Shown: one piece after another, positions 6,348 through 15,700 of the stretch
Layout: every line of letters begins with the position of its first letter
Position numbering within the stretch: position 1 is the stretch's first letter
Assembly: GCA_016280685.1 (NCBI GenBank)
Contig: JAEEHE010000088.1
Location: 1 to 17,862, forward strand
DNA: 17,862 nt
DNA from: Caryophanales bacterium
Lineage (GTDB): Bacteria > Bacillota_I > Bacilli_A > RFN20 > CAG-826
Direction of reading: 5' to 3'
Made by a program: the position numbers and the translations under genes
Notes under the pieces: model-generated
Told to the model about the DNA's origin: nothing
Seen by the model: the letters and a program-made list of their open reading frames with translations, nothing else
Database searches by the model: none

Positions 6348-8364
6348 AATAGCCATCCTTGATATTTATATCGCTGGTTTGTTTGACGAAATGGCTGTCG
6401 GTAAAGGCCTTACTATCAGTGGGAACATAACCTTTTTGGAACAAGGCAAATAAGAAGCCAGTCCAAGAGGAGTTGACATTGATGAGCAAAACGCCATCTT
6501 GCATAGATGAGGCATCCACTTTATCCCAAGCTCCGGGTTCCCAGTGCCAAATATAAACGTCATAATCCGCGAAATAAGAGGTGTTAAAGTTAATCACGTT
6601 AAAATAGCCAGGGATGAGATCAACGCATTGATATGAGCCTGTTCTAGTGACGACATAATCACCATTTTTCGCAGTGATAGTTAAAGTATGATTTTGTCCA
6701 CCTTGCGATGGCAAAGTAGCTTCGGTTTCACCTTGGAAATTCACCTTTTGACCGCCATCGATTTGATAATAAGATTCGCTGGCATTAGTCACACTAAAGG
6801 AGACCTTTTTACTACCGGCATAGACACCACTTCTTTCTACGAAAGAAATAGATGGACGTGCCACGACGTGTTTCTTGGTTAAAGCACATACACCGATAGC
6901 GTCAAATTCAATCTCCGCTTCCCCTTGATAGACCACTACTTTGTTGCCGGTAATGGTATCGTAATAATTGCCGTCTTCTAGATGAGAAAAAGGCACGGTT
7001 TGTTTAAGACTCTTTAAATCATAATTTTCCGCAATAGCCCCACAATCGGTATCGCTATATCTTTCAAAGACGGCGATATTAGCGTTGCCATAGACATATT
7101 CATTAGCTCCCACAAAGCGATTGTGGAAACGATTGATGGTAGCGATATGTTCATCTTCAAAATGATATGAGCCAATTTGGGCAATATTGACACTTTGTGG
7201 TTTCTTTTCATCCGCTAAAGCGGGTCTTCCTAAAAACATCGGAGTGACATCTTTTCTCGCCGCTAAAGCGCCCCATACACGATCGATTTTCTTTTCGCTA
7301 ATAGGTGAGCCAGAATCTAAACCAGAAGCAGCAGTAAAATCATCATGAGATTCAATCCAAGAAACGATATTAGAAGCATCAGTGGATTGGCCATAATTTA
7401 AGGAAGGAATCTTTTCCGCTTTTTTACCGGCCATCGCACTATAAACATTGCTAGTATAAGAGCCTTCGGTGACTTTCATATACTTTGTATATGCTTCAAC
7501 ACTTCTATTGAGCGGTTTACCTAAGATTTCGCCATAGGCTAATAAATCTTTTCCGGTTTTGGTTTTGTAATATTCTTTGGCCACTCCTAAAGTATTAGGC
7601 CAGAAGTTACTCGCATGATCAGGATCATCAGGTGTTTCAATATGTTTAGCGGCATCAAAACGGAAACCATCGACACCGACATCAATACATTCTTTTAATA
7701 AAGAAAGACAACGGCTTTGCACAAAGGCATTTCCGGTATTTAAATCAGGAAGAGCGCCAAAAGAATAGACTTGTGTTTCCGCTCCACTTCCACTTGCATT
7801 AGGTTCGTGATGGAAAGTGACGCCGATACCGGTCACGTCAGCGTTTCTATTCTGGTATATTTCTGGTTCATAAGCTTCGACATTAGGAGAAACCTTAGGT
7901 GTGCCATCACTTTCTAAATCATCATCAGATATATTGGCTAAATGGTTAAAAACGATATCGCAAATAATAGAAATATGATAATTACCAGCTTCTTCACATA
8001 ATTCTCTTAATTCTTCTTTGGTTCCTAATTGCGAATTATCGGCAATCGAGAAAGAAAGGGGTTGGTAATAGCTCCACCAAGAGCCTCCGCCACCTTTAGG
8101 CTGTTGGACGGGTGATGTTTGGATGACTTTGAAGCCGGCATCCGCGAAAGCGGGAAGATTGGCTTTAATATCATTAAAAGACCAGCAAAATGCTTGGAAA
8201 ATAATGCCATCTTCATGATTGGCGGGCAAAGCATCAACATAAGAATCGGAGAAATCATCGAATTCCGGAACGACTCTATTACTAGAAGAATTGGTATTGT
8301 TTTTACAACCCACTAGTAAAAGAGCTATGGTGGTTAACGAAATAGTTAAAAGTTTATTTTTCAT
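6328..8364 (-). CDS. Surface alpha-amylase lipoprotein, GH13 (AmyE-like)
   Basis: This enzyme hydrolyses internal alpha-1,4 bonds of starch at the outer membrane face. The 678-residue protein begins with a lipoprotein signal peptide (lipobox LVGC, Cys20) and a Ser/Asn-rich linker. The GH13 catalytic domain spans about 50-470 and strongly resembles Bacillus subtilis AmyE (subfamily GH13_28): WSFNDIKANL, IQTSPVQQ, region I with Asp136, Asn140 and His141, GFRFDAAKHIE with nucleophile Asp237, GE with acid/base Glu279, and ESHD with Asp341. All three catalytic acids are present. After the barrel come two beta-rich modules: about 515-580 (SISFVERSGVYAG onward, like the immunoglobulin-like domains of glycosidases) and about 585-678, Trp-rich (VYIWHWEPGAW), probably carbohydrate binding. 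AGG (8373-8375) lies eight bases before the ATG. The upstream gap is AT-rich with overlapping TATAAT boxes but no good -35. Confidence 0.93.
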   Translation of the reverse strand: MKNKLLTISLTTIALLLVGCKNNTNSSSNRVVPEFDDFSDSYVDALPANHEDGIIFQAFCWSFNDIKANLPAFADAGFKVIQTSPVQQPKGGGGSWWSYYQPLSFSIADNSQLGTKEELRELCEEAGNYHISIICDIVFNHLANISDDDLESDGTPKVSPNVEAYEPEIYQNRNADVTGIGVTFHHEPNASGSGAETQVYSFGALPDLNTGNAFVQSRCLSLLKECIDVGVDGFRFDAAKHIETPDDPDHASNFWPNTLGVAKEYYKTKTGKDLLAYGEILGKPLNRSVEAYTKYMKVTEGSYTSNVYSAMAGKKAEKIPSLNYGQSTDASNIVSWIESHDDFTAASGLDSGSPISEKKIDRVWGALAARKDVTPMFLGRPALADEKKPQSVNIAQIGSYHFEDEHIATINRFHNRFVGANEYVYGNANIAVFERYSDTDCGAIAENYDLKSLKQTVPFSHLEDGNYYDTITGNKVVVYQGEAEIEFDAIGVCALTKKHVVARPSISFVERSGVYAGSKKVSFSVTNASESYYQIDGGQKVNFQGETEATLPSQGGQNHTLTITAKNGDYVVTRTGSYQCVDLIPGYFNVINFNTSYFADYDVYIWHWEPGAWDKVDASSMQDGVLLINVNSSWTGFLFALFQKGYVPTDSKAFTDSHFVKQTSDINIKDGYYDASKF

Positions 8365-8412
8365 AATGTATACCTGACTATTATATTATATATAATATTC
8401 GTAAATCTTCCA

Positions 8413-8437
8413 CAAAAAAACGCCACCGAAGTGACGT
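8413..8437 (-). terminator. Rho-independent terminator with UUCG tetraloop
   Basis: A seven-pair stem (arms 8431-8437 and 8420-8426) closed by a UUCG tetraloop with the stabilising C-G closing pair is followed by seven T on the minus strand. It lies 20 bases after the stop codon of the starch-binding-like lipoprotein gene and separates it from the amylase gene. Confidence 0.88.
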
Positions 8438-8457
8438 TTTTATAATTTTAGTAATTA

Positions 8458-9453
8458 TTAAGCAGCGGTAACTGTAATAACACCAGAGACGTCTTGACCA
8501 CTAATGGTAAGGACGATTTGGAAATTGTAAGTACCAGCAGCGGCGACAACCATATTACCAGAGGTTGCGCTAGAGAAGGAAGCAGAGGCAGCATCTAAGG
8601 CTTCAGCACCAAAGGCTTTATCCCAAGATTCATTTAATCTGACTTTGATTTCATCATTAGCAGCTAATTGAACTCCATTGAGGGTGTAAGTGTTATTGGC
8701 ACCAGCGGTGAATAATTCATCGTTGTCCCAATTGTGTGTGCCATATTTACCGATTAAGCCGACTTTTTCGACAACATAATCACCAGTTGGTTCGACGTAT
8801 TCAGCATATTCATATTCGGATTCTTTGGCTTCTGTTCTAACTAAAGCAAAGCCGTAGCCAGGACCAGTTGTGACGCCTTTATATTCGGCGACGATTAATG
8901 TGTAGGTTCCAGCACCACCAGTAACGACTGGGTTTTGAGACCATTCAAAGCCATCTTCATCAGCGGCTTCTTGATAGGTTGGGAAGAAGACATTGCCATT
9001 TAAAGCTTCTGCTTGAGCAGTGTGTGGATCAGGAATCCATTGATCAGCTGTGAATTTTTGATCTTCTTCTTCATAGTTAGCACGGATACATTTGATGGTG
9101 TAACTACTATTGGCGGTCCAAATTTTGCCATCTTTCTTAAATTTGACGGTTTCTCCACCATTCTTTTGGCCGATTTCGAGACCACCGATCTTGTACAAAT
9201 AGTTAACGTTCTTTTTGGTTAAAAGATCAGCAGCACCTTTGTCTAATTTGGCGACTTCGGCAACAGATGTGGCTTCCATCTTATTGCTTTCTTTGGCTTC
9301 CCAATCACCCCATGCGCCAGCAGCGTGGTAGGTTTGTTCAGCGTTAGCAAGGACTTTGTCGCTATATTTTTCGCCACCACCTTGAGCATTGGTGCAAGCG
9401 GCTAAGCCTAAAACTAGTGCAATACCGAAAGCGACTGAAAATAATTTTTTCAT
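8458..9453 (-). CDS. Putative starch-binding surface lipoprotein with SusE/SusF-like module
   Basis: No catalytic motif is seen in this 331-residue lipoprotein (lipobox LAAC, Cys20). The C-terminal part (about 226-320) reads VGLIGKYGTHNWDNDELF, then an alternating pattern of strands with EIKVRLNESWDKAFG and AAGTYNFQIVL. This matches the pattern of the SusE/SusF starch-binding domains known from Bacteroidetes outer-membrane proteins. The N-terminal part (about 42-205) opens with a similar turn (AGAWGDWEAK) and ends with AGTYTLIVAEYKG and GYGFALV, so it may be a second, diverged copy of the same fold. The start at 9453 is fixed by a perfect AGGAGG at 9461-9466; a longer in-frame reading to 9582 would overlap the pullulanase gene and the terminator between them. 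It has its own near-consensus promoter and terminators on both sides, suggesting strong expression as a single gene. Binding of starch is inferred, not shown. Confidence 0.72.
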   Translation of the reverse strand: MKKLFSVAFGIALVLGLAACTNAQGGGEKYSDKVLANAEQTYHAAGAWGDWEAKESNKMEATSVAEVAKLDKGAADLLTKKNVNYLYKIGGLEIGQKNGGETVKFKKDGKIWTANSSYTIKCIRANYEEEDQKFTADQWIPDPHTAQAEALNGNVFFPTYQEAADEDGFEWSQNPVVTGGAGTYTLIVAEYKGVTTGPGYGFALVRTEAKESEYEYAEYVEPTGDYVVEKVGLIGKYGTHNWDNDELFTAGANNTYTLNGVQLAANDEIKVRLNESWDKAFGAEALDAASASFSSATSGNMVVAAAGTYNFQIVLTISGQDVSGVITVTAA

Positions 9454-9484
9454 GAATTTTCCTCCTAAAAATATTTTCATACAT

Positions 9485-9513
9485 ATTATTGTAACTTTTT
9501 TAAAAAGTGTCAA
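9485..9513 (-). promoter_or_regulatory. Strong promoter of the starch-binding-like lipoprotein
   Basis: On the minus strand a perfect TTGACA (9508-9513) and AATAAT (9485-9490) are spaced by 17 bases. The spacer and the edge of the -35 hold an inverted repeat, ACTTTTT and AAAAAGT (9494-9508), that could be an operator. This is the best -35 element in the window. Confidence 0.75.
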
Positions 9514-9520
9514 TATCTTT

Positions 9521-9552
9521 TGTAAAACAAAAGCGCACATACGCGTGCGCTT
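9521..9552 (-). terminator. Rho-independent terminator of the pullulanase operon
   Basis: A perfect eight-pair stem (AAGCGCAC with GTGCGCTT, arms 9545-9552 and 9531-9538) with a six-base loop is followed on the minus strand by a T-rich tract. It lies 19 bases after the stop codon of the lipoprotein pullulanase and upstream of the next promoter. Confidence 0.85.
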
Positions 9553-9571
9553 AATCATTATTATTTTTTCC

Positions 9572-12310
9572 TTATTTCTCATAAATGAGAACTTCGAATT
9601 TGTGGAGTTTCACAGTTGTTCCCGCTTGCACATCTAAACCTAAGGAATCGTGATAGATATTAGCTCCTTCTGGGATGGTTACTTCATAGTTTTCGTCAGT
9701 AGAACCATTAGCGAAGTAACAATAATAAATGGATGTGCCTTCTTTAATGACTGCGGTGATGACAGAACCATATTTATTGCCTTCCACAATATTAGTAGAA
9801 GAGACGCTATAAGTACCGGAAATTTGTTCCTTGTTGAGATGTAAGCTTTGTAAATTTTGCTTAAAAGCAATCATCTTTTGATAAGAAACAAACATGTCAG
9901 GATGATCGATTTTGTGGGAGTAATCTAATTCGTTAGTCTTATAGCTAGAAGAATAAGAGTTACCAGATACTTCTAAGATGTCAGTATCGTTACCATTAGC
10001 GTCTTTGACGTGCATGGGATTACCATCGGTGTCATACACCACTTTGGTTCTGAGCATTTCTTCACCGGCTTGCATAAAGGTGATACCTTGTGAAGAGAAG
10101 ACAACGGAGTTCGCTAAGACATTCATCTTAGCAATGGTATCTTCGTTATAAATACCAGCGACATAGGCTCTATCGTGTAAAGTGAAATTATCGTGACAGG
10201 TGACATAGGTGACACTCTTATTGGGATCATCAGTAGCGGAACCGGTGATACCTTTCATGCCTTCTAAAACTTTAGCCGGATTGACGCTATAAGCTTCTTG
10301 GGTAATCCAAGCTTTATTACCATTGGTGGACATACCACCCGCAATCATACCATCGCGGAAATGGTCATTAAACTGACCATAGCCTTCGTAATATTGGGCA
10401 TTAGCTTGGGCAGCGGATTTAAATTCAGGAGGTAAAGCACTAGTGCCACCAGCCCATGGTTCACCATAAATAGCGGCATGGGGGTTGATTTCGTGAACAG
10501 CAGCGGCTAATTCGTTCATACAGGTAATATCATGTAATCCCATTAAGTCGAAACGGAAACCACCTAATTTATAGGTTTCAGTCCAGAATTTGGTGGAATC
10601 AATCATGAATTTCTTGAACATGAATTTATCAGAAGCGGTTTCATTACCACAACCACTACCATTAGATGGACTTCCGGTGTTGTTATCATAACGGAAATAA
10701 TAGCCAGGCATTAAGACATCGAAATTGCATCCGGTTAAGCCACTAACGTGGTTATAAACGACGTCCATGATGATAGAAATCTCTTCTTGATTATAGGATT
10801 GGACTAATTGTCTAAATTCTTTAATACGGGCATAGCCATCATATGGATCAGCGGAATAAATACCTTCTAAAACATTATAATTAAGAGGATTATAGCCCCA
10901 GTTGAACACTTGTTCGGTTTCTTTATTAGCTTGATCAAAGATAGGAATGAGTTGGACAGCATTAACGCCTAATTCTTTGATGTGATCAAAACCAGTTTTG
11001 ACAGTTTTACCATCTTTTGTAAAGGTAGTACCGGTTTCATATAAACCACCATATTTATAACGGTTATCTTCACTACCGGTCCAAGATTCACTAGAAGTGA
11101 CATCGGCGACATGGGTTTCATAAACGGTTAATTCTTTGGGGTCATAGGTGAGATATTCTAAAGAATCCCAGCCAGTAGGTTTGGCTTTTTCATCATCAAA
11201 ATTAACAATCATACCTCTTAAGCCATTGACACCAGCGGATAAAGCATAGGGGTCGACGATTTCTGTGCCATTGGGGTTATAGGAGTTGTAGACCACAAAG
11301 GTGTAATATTTGCCGTATAATTGACCATTTAAAGAGACAGAGAAGACACCTTTTTCGCCTTTTACCATTTCGGTTTCTTGATAGGTATCGTTACCTTTTG
11401 TGGCATCCACACTTGTGGGTGTGCCATTTTCATATATTCTTAAAACGATACGAGAAGAAATAGGTGACCAAACACGGAAGGTGGTTTGACTTTCACCCAC
11501 TTCAACACCTAATGGTCCATCGTAATTATATTGGCTATCGAAAGCGGCGTTATAAAGCTTTCTCACAGAAACTTTCTTTTCTACGGAAACATCGTCTTCA
11601 AAGGTGATGGTCACGCGATAAGCATCTTCGATAGATGCAGGAGTAGAAAGGACGAGGAGTTTTTCTTTTGTGCCACTACTACTAGAAAGAGCGACTTCTT
11701 CACCATTTTTATAGACTTTAGCTTCTTTCATGGCCTTATTACCAACCACTTTAATGGTGGTATTGTTGGTGAATTCACAAAGTGAAACGGCGTCCATGAC
11801 GTTCTTTCTTTCCGCATCGACATACACGGAGCCTTTCTTTTGGACGATATAGCAATTATAGGTTTGATGTTCATCTTGTTTTAAAACATCAAAGTCTAAG
11901 AAACGATCACTACCATAGTCTTTAGCCCATACTCCATCACCAGCGACAGAGAATAGTTCTTTAACGATAAAGCCTAAACTAGAAGGATTACCGAAAAGAG
12001 ACATTGGATAATAGGCGATAACACCATAATCATCAGCGTAGTTAAAGGTGTATTCCGCACCATCGAGACCTTCGCTCCACATCCATAAGCCCCAGTCTTT
12101 ATAAGAGCCACTGGTTCTTTGATAATGGATGGCGACCGCGGGTTCATCTAAATACGAAATAGTAGTCGGTAAACCCGAATCGTTAGCAATGGGAGGTTGG
12201 GAAGATTGGGAGCTAGAAGAAGATTCTTCTTCTTTGGGAGTGGAAGTACAACCCGCTAATCCCATACTCACAATCGTGAGCAAAATTGGAAAGACGATTT
12301 TTTTATTCAT
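9572..12310 (-). CDS. pulA: Surface pullulanase lipoprotein (type I, GH13 with CBM41)
   Basis: This debranching enzyme cuts alpha-1,6 bonds of pullulan and of amylopectin fragments at the cell surface. The 912-residue protein has a lipoprotein signal peptide (lipobox LAGC, Cys21) and a Ser/Glu-rich linker. A CBM41-like starch-binding domain follows (about 58-165: AIHYQRTSGSYKDWGLWMW, GFIVKE, WAKDYGSDRFLDF), then a beta-rich spacer. An N-terminal CBM48-like domain (about 262-350, FRVWSPISSRIVLRIY) precedes the GH13 domain (about 390-800). The pullulanase marker NWGYNP is at 470-475, region I has Asp516, Asn520 and His521, the nucleophile is Asp588 (GFRFD), the acid/base Glu617 (YGEPW) and the third acid Asp707 (CHDNF). 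ATG at 12310 is preferred because AAGGAG (12318-12323) is seven bases upstream, inside the end of the preceding gene, whose stop lies two bases before this start. Tight coupling is therefore likely. Confidence 0.95.
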   Translation of the reverse strand: MNKKIVFPILLTIVSMGLAGCTSTPKEEESSSSSQSSQPPIANDSGLPTTISYLDEPAVAIHYQRTSGSYKDWGLWMWSEGLDGAEYTFNYADDYGVIAYYPMSLFGNPSSLGFIVKELFSVAGDGVWAKDYGSDRFLDFDVLKQDEHQTYNCYIVQKKGSVYVDAERKNVMDAVSLCEFTNNTTIKVVGNKAMKEAKVYKNGEEVALSSSSGTKEKLLVLSTPASIEDAYRVTITFEDDVSVEKKVSVRKLYNAAFDSQYNYDGPLGVEVGESQTTFRVWSPISSRIVLRIYENGTPTSVDATKGNDTYQETEMVKGEKGVFSVSLNGQLYGKYYTFVVYNSYNPNGTEIVDPYALSAGVNGLRGMIVNFDDEKAKPTGWDSLEYLTYDPKELTVYETHVADVTSSESWTGSEDNRYKYGGLYETGTTFTKDGKTVKTGFDHIKELGVNAVQLIPIFDQANKETEQVFNWGYNPLNYNVLEGIYSADPYDGYARIKEFRQLVQSYNQEEISIIMDVVYNHVSGLTGCNFDVLMPGYYFRYDNNTGSPSNGSGCGNETASDKFMFKKFMIDSTKFWTETYKLGGFRFDLMGLHDITCMNELAAAVHEINPHAAIYGEPWAGGTSALPPEFKSAAQANAQYYEGYGQFNDHFRDGMIAGGMSTNGNKAWITQEAYSVNPAKVLEGMKGITGSATDDPNKSVTYVTCHDNFTLHDRAYVAGIYNEDTIAKMNVLANSVVFSSQGITFMQAGEEMLRTKVVYDTDGNPMHVKDANGNDTDILEVSGNSYSSSYKTNELDYSHKIDHPDMFVSYQKMIAFKQNLQSLHLNKEQISGTYSVSSTNIVEGNKYGSVITAVIKEGTSIYYCYFANGSTDENYEVTIPEGANIYHDSLGLDVQAGTTVKLHKFEVLIYEK

Positions 12311-12312
12311 TT

Positions 12313-12690
12313 TTATTCTCCTTCTGCCATCCAAATACCATACATATTAAATATTTGGGTTGGGCTTTGTAATTTATCTTTTTTAAAGTCCCATAAATCG
12401 TTTAAATCATCGATAACTTCTTTATCACTCCAACCTTTAAAAACAGGTAATTCAGGGAATTTTTGTGCCGGTGTACCAGGAGGCACAGGGAGCAAATCAC
12501 CATTATTAAGAGTGACAGTATAAAAGATATCCGTAGATAAAGTGCTGGTGAAATCAGGATAGAAATTCACTGTCACTTCATCTTCGTATAAAGGAATAGA
12601 GGGGGAGGAATCTTGATTTTCTTTCTTTTGACAAGAGGCAAAAGCGAGTATTAATCCGGTTAAAACAAAAGCTTTGACAATATTTTTCAT
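12313..12690 (-). CDS. Small lipoprotein with one InlB/Flg_new-like repeat
   Basis: This 125-residue lipoprotein (lipobox FASC, Cys20) has no catalytic motif. Its mature part fits the pattern of one Listeria-Bacteroides (InlB B-repeat, Flg_new) beta-grasp repeat: VTVNFYPDF near the start, a central NGDLLPVPP, FKGWSD, and a closing NMYGIWM. Such repeats usually occur as arrays in large surface proteins; a lone repeat on a lipid anchor is unusual. The start at 12690 is supported by AAGGAG (12698-12703) seven bases upstream; a TTG further upstream (12696) is too close to that site. The ribosome site touches the stop codon of the preceding pullulanase, and the next pullulanase begins two bases after this gene ends, so it is firmly inside the operon. 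A structural or glucan-handling partner of the pullulanases is a guess. Confidence 0.68.
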   Translation of the reverse strand: MKNIVKAFVLTGLILAFASCQKKENQDSSPSIPLYEDEVTVNFYPDFTSTLSTDIFYTVTLNNGDLLPVPPGTPAQKFPELPVFKGWSDKEVIDDLNDLWDFKKDKLQSPTQIFNMYGIWMAEGE

Positions 12691-12702
12691 AATCAAACTC
12701 CT

Positions 12703-15700
12703 TTATTGTGCTAAAAAGCACACACAAGTATACCAACCAAGGGTAACGGTACCATTATTCATCTCTTCGTTATCGGAAAGATGATAAGAATAACCATATT
12801 TCTTCACACCATCTTGGTAATAAACATTGGAACAGAAAGTGGGATTATTGTAATTCATCGAGTTAATAGCAGCGAAAGGAATAAAATCGCTATTGCAGCC
12901 AGCGATAAAGAAGAAATAATCACCATTTTTCATACCTAATGTGGTTGATTTATTTGCGCGGTTCCAAATGTTAAATGGGGAACTGCTAGCAAATGGGGAA
13001 GCACTCGCTAGTTGCGCTTTGCTATATTTTGCCATTTGTTTACGAGTAGCGATGGCTTTTTCAATAGCTTCGACGTAGCCAGAAGATTTGACACCATCCA
13101 CGGAGATTTTGCGGTCCCATCTAAAAGCGTTGACGTCATCGCTTAAATTGTAGGAATTGTGAGAGATTTTTTGATTTCCGAAAGTGATATAATCACTTGG
13201 TCTCGCCACTTCTAAGTCATCTTCTTCTGTGATGGCTTTATGACGGAATAATTCTTCACCGCCTTGGATGAAAGCCACACCATTACTCATTAATATCGTG
13301 CATTCAATGGCGGAAACGGCAGCCATCGTGCTTCCGGGATGGTCGTCACTTAAAACACCTGTGGTGACCATCATTTGGTCGAATAGCGTGAAATTATCAT
13401 GACAAGAAGCATACGAAATGCTTTGATAAGGATCCATCCATTTGTTGTCACCACTATCGTGATAGCCAGCTAACATATCAGCAATAGCGTAGCTCTTATC
13501 ACCGACATGGTCGGAATCTTGGTTGATGAAACCCCAATATTTATCTTGCTTATCATAATCATTTTCACCTTTGAGGCTGTTTCTCCCACGATCGTTAAAA
13601 GCACCAACGATACATTTTCCAGAAACGGTTGGTAATTTATTATAGACAGTCCAAGTGTTACTGCCCCATGTACCATAATAGGCTTCATTGACGTGACCAG
13701 ATTCACTACTATCACCGGTCCACCCTTCACCATATAAATAGATAGAGGGGTCAATTTTATATAATTCCGTTCTTGCTAAATCTAAGGTCTTCCAATCAAT
13801 TAAGCCCATAAGGTCAAAACGGAAGCCTTTGATTTTATATTCAGAAGCCCACCAGCAAAGGGAATCAACGATGAATTTACGCATCATAGGTGCTTCAGTT
13901 TTAACTTCGTTACCACATCCACTGCCGTTATAGTAGAAGCCTTCTTCGGTAAGGCGGAAATAATATTTCGGCATTAGTTTATTAAAATTACTAGCAGGCG
14001 CACTGCTAACGTGGTTATAAACCACATCCATGATGGTTCTGGTGTGATTACCATTATTAGCGAGAGCTTTAACTAATTGTTTAAATTCGCTGATACGGAC
14101 TTTGCCATCATAAGGATTGGTGCTGTAACCACCTTCAACGCAGTTATAATTCAAAGGATTATAACCCCAGTTATAATGCATACCTTTGTCGGTTTCATCA
14201 TCGTCATGATCAAAGACAGGGGTTAATTGAACAGCATTAACGCCCATTTCAACGAGATGGTCAAAACCAGTTGTCACTGTTGTAGTACCATCAGAATAGG
14301 TGGTGCCTGGTTCAATATAAGCTAAGAAAGTACCGCGTTTATTAGTACCTTGCCAGGTTTCATCCATAGTTAAATCTCTTATATGAGATTCATAAATAGT
14401 TAATTCGTTAGGAGAATTTAAAGTGCCAAGAGCCTCGCCCACTTTGTCCCAATCGGTCGGATTAGTGCTGGCAAAGTTTAAAACCATGCCTCTTTCCCCG
14501 TTAATACCACAGGCATGAGCGTAGGGATCAACAACTGTATTGGTACCTAATGAATTATAAACAGTGTAGTTATAATATCTGCCATTGAGATTTTGCTTAT
14601 CAATGGTAACTTGCCAAATACCACCAGGTTGATAGACCATGTTATATCCACGATAGTCATCACTACCACCATCGTAATCAGATGAACTACCAGAATCATA
14701 TAAACATAATCTCATTCTTGTAGCGGTAGGAGCCCAAACCTTAAAGGTGGTTGCGCTAGGTGTATAGGTAACGCCTAAATCATTACCATTATAGTTATAA
14801 TAGTCTTCAAATCTTTTTGTTTCATATAAAGCGTCAGAAGCGACAAACTTAGTTTGTTCTTTTTCTGGCTTAGTGGAGAAATAAGCCGTTACTTGATATT
14901 GAACATTGATTTTGACGGTAAAATTTAAAGGAATAGAGAAACTTTTGACGATAGCTTTGTTATATTCGACATTTTGACATTCGGGATTATTGCCGGTTTT
15001 GATGAGGTATCTTTCTTTGAAAGCTTCTTTTTCACGATTGTTTAAAGCATAGTAACTGCCAGTTAATGCATAAACTTTATAAGAAGTAGGAGCGATGGTT
15101 GATTTGACTAAGATAGTCTTCCAATCGTTTTTAAAGGTAGCGGTCAAGATTTTATCCATCTTAGTTTCTTCTTTGGTGTCATATAATTCCAAAGCACTAC
15201 CTTCGCCTGGGATGGCCCAAATGGACATCGAGCCATCATTTTCTATAGTGAATTGCGAATAATCGATAGGTGTGTCATCGGTTTTATCACTCCAGTCATT
15301 GAGAGTGGAGCCTTTGACAATCATATACATCTTGTTATGATAACCGGCTTTAAATGTTTCTGTAGAAAAATCGACGGTTATAGACATATCTTTTTTGTCA
15401 TCAGAAACGAGATCAGGAGCGTATTGTTTACCATTGACACCAGAAAACCAAAAATAGAAAGCTTTTTGATCACATCCACCATTGTCGTTGTGATAATTAA
15501 TCTTAACAATATCTGGCCATTTAGAAGCGGCTTGGTGAGCGTTATAAACATCATCAGGATGATCGTAAGAAACCACTAGAGGTTGCTCATATTCAAGGTT
15601 ATCAGGCTCTATTTGTGTCTTTTGATTGCGGGCTAAAGGAAGGAAGAATGTTCCCAACATAAAAGTGGAGATTCCGGCAACCAAAAACTTACTTTTTAAT

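Noticed and set aside
9454..9582. A 43-residue N-terminal extension of the starch-binding-like lipoprotein
   Set aside because: It would cross the promoter and terminator between the genes and overlap the pullulanase stop; the internal ATG at 9453 has a perfect AGGAGG and starts a proper lipoprotein signal peptide.
12311..12334. Longer start for the lipoprotein pullulanase
   Set aside because: The extension places charged residues before the signal peptide and has no suited ribosome site; the ATG at 12310 has AAGGAG at the right distance.
13470..13754. Second minus-strand frame within the secreted pullulanase
   Set aside because: It is an out-of-frame shadow of a strongly conserved GH13 coding region.
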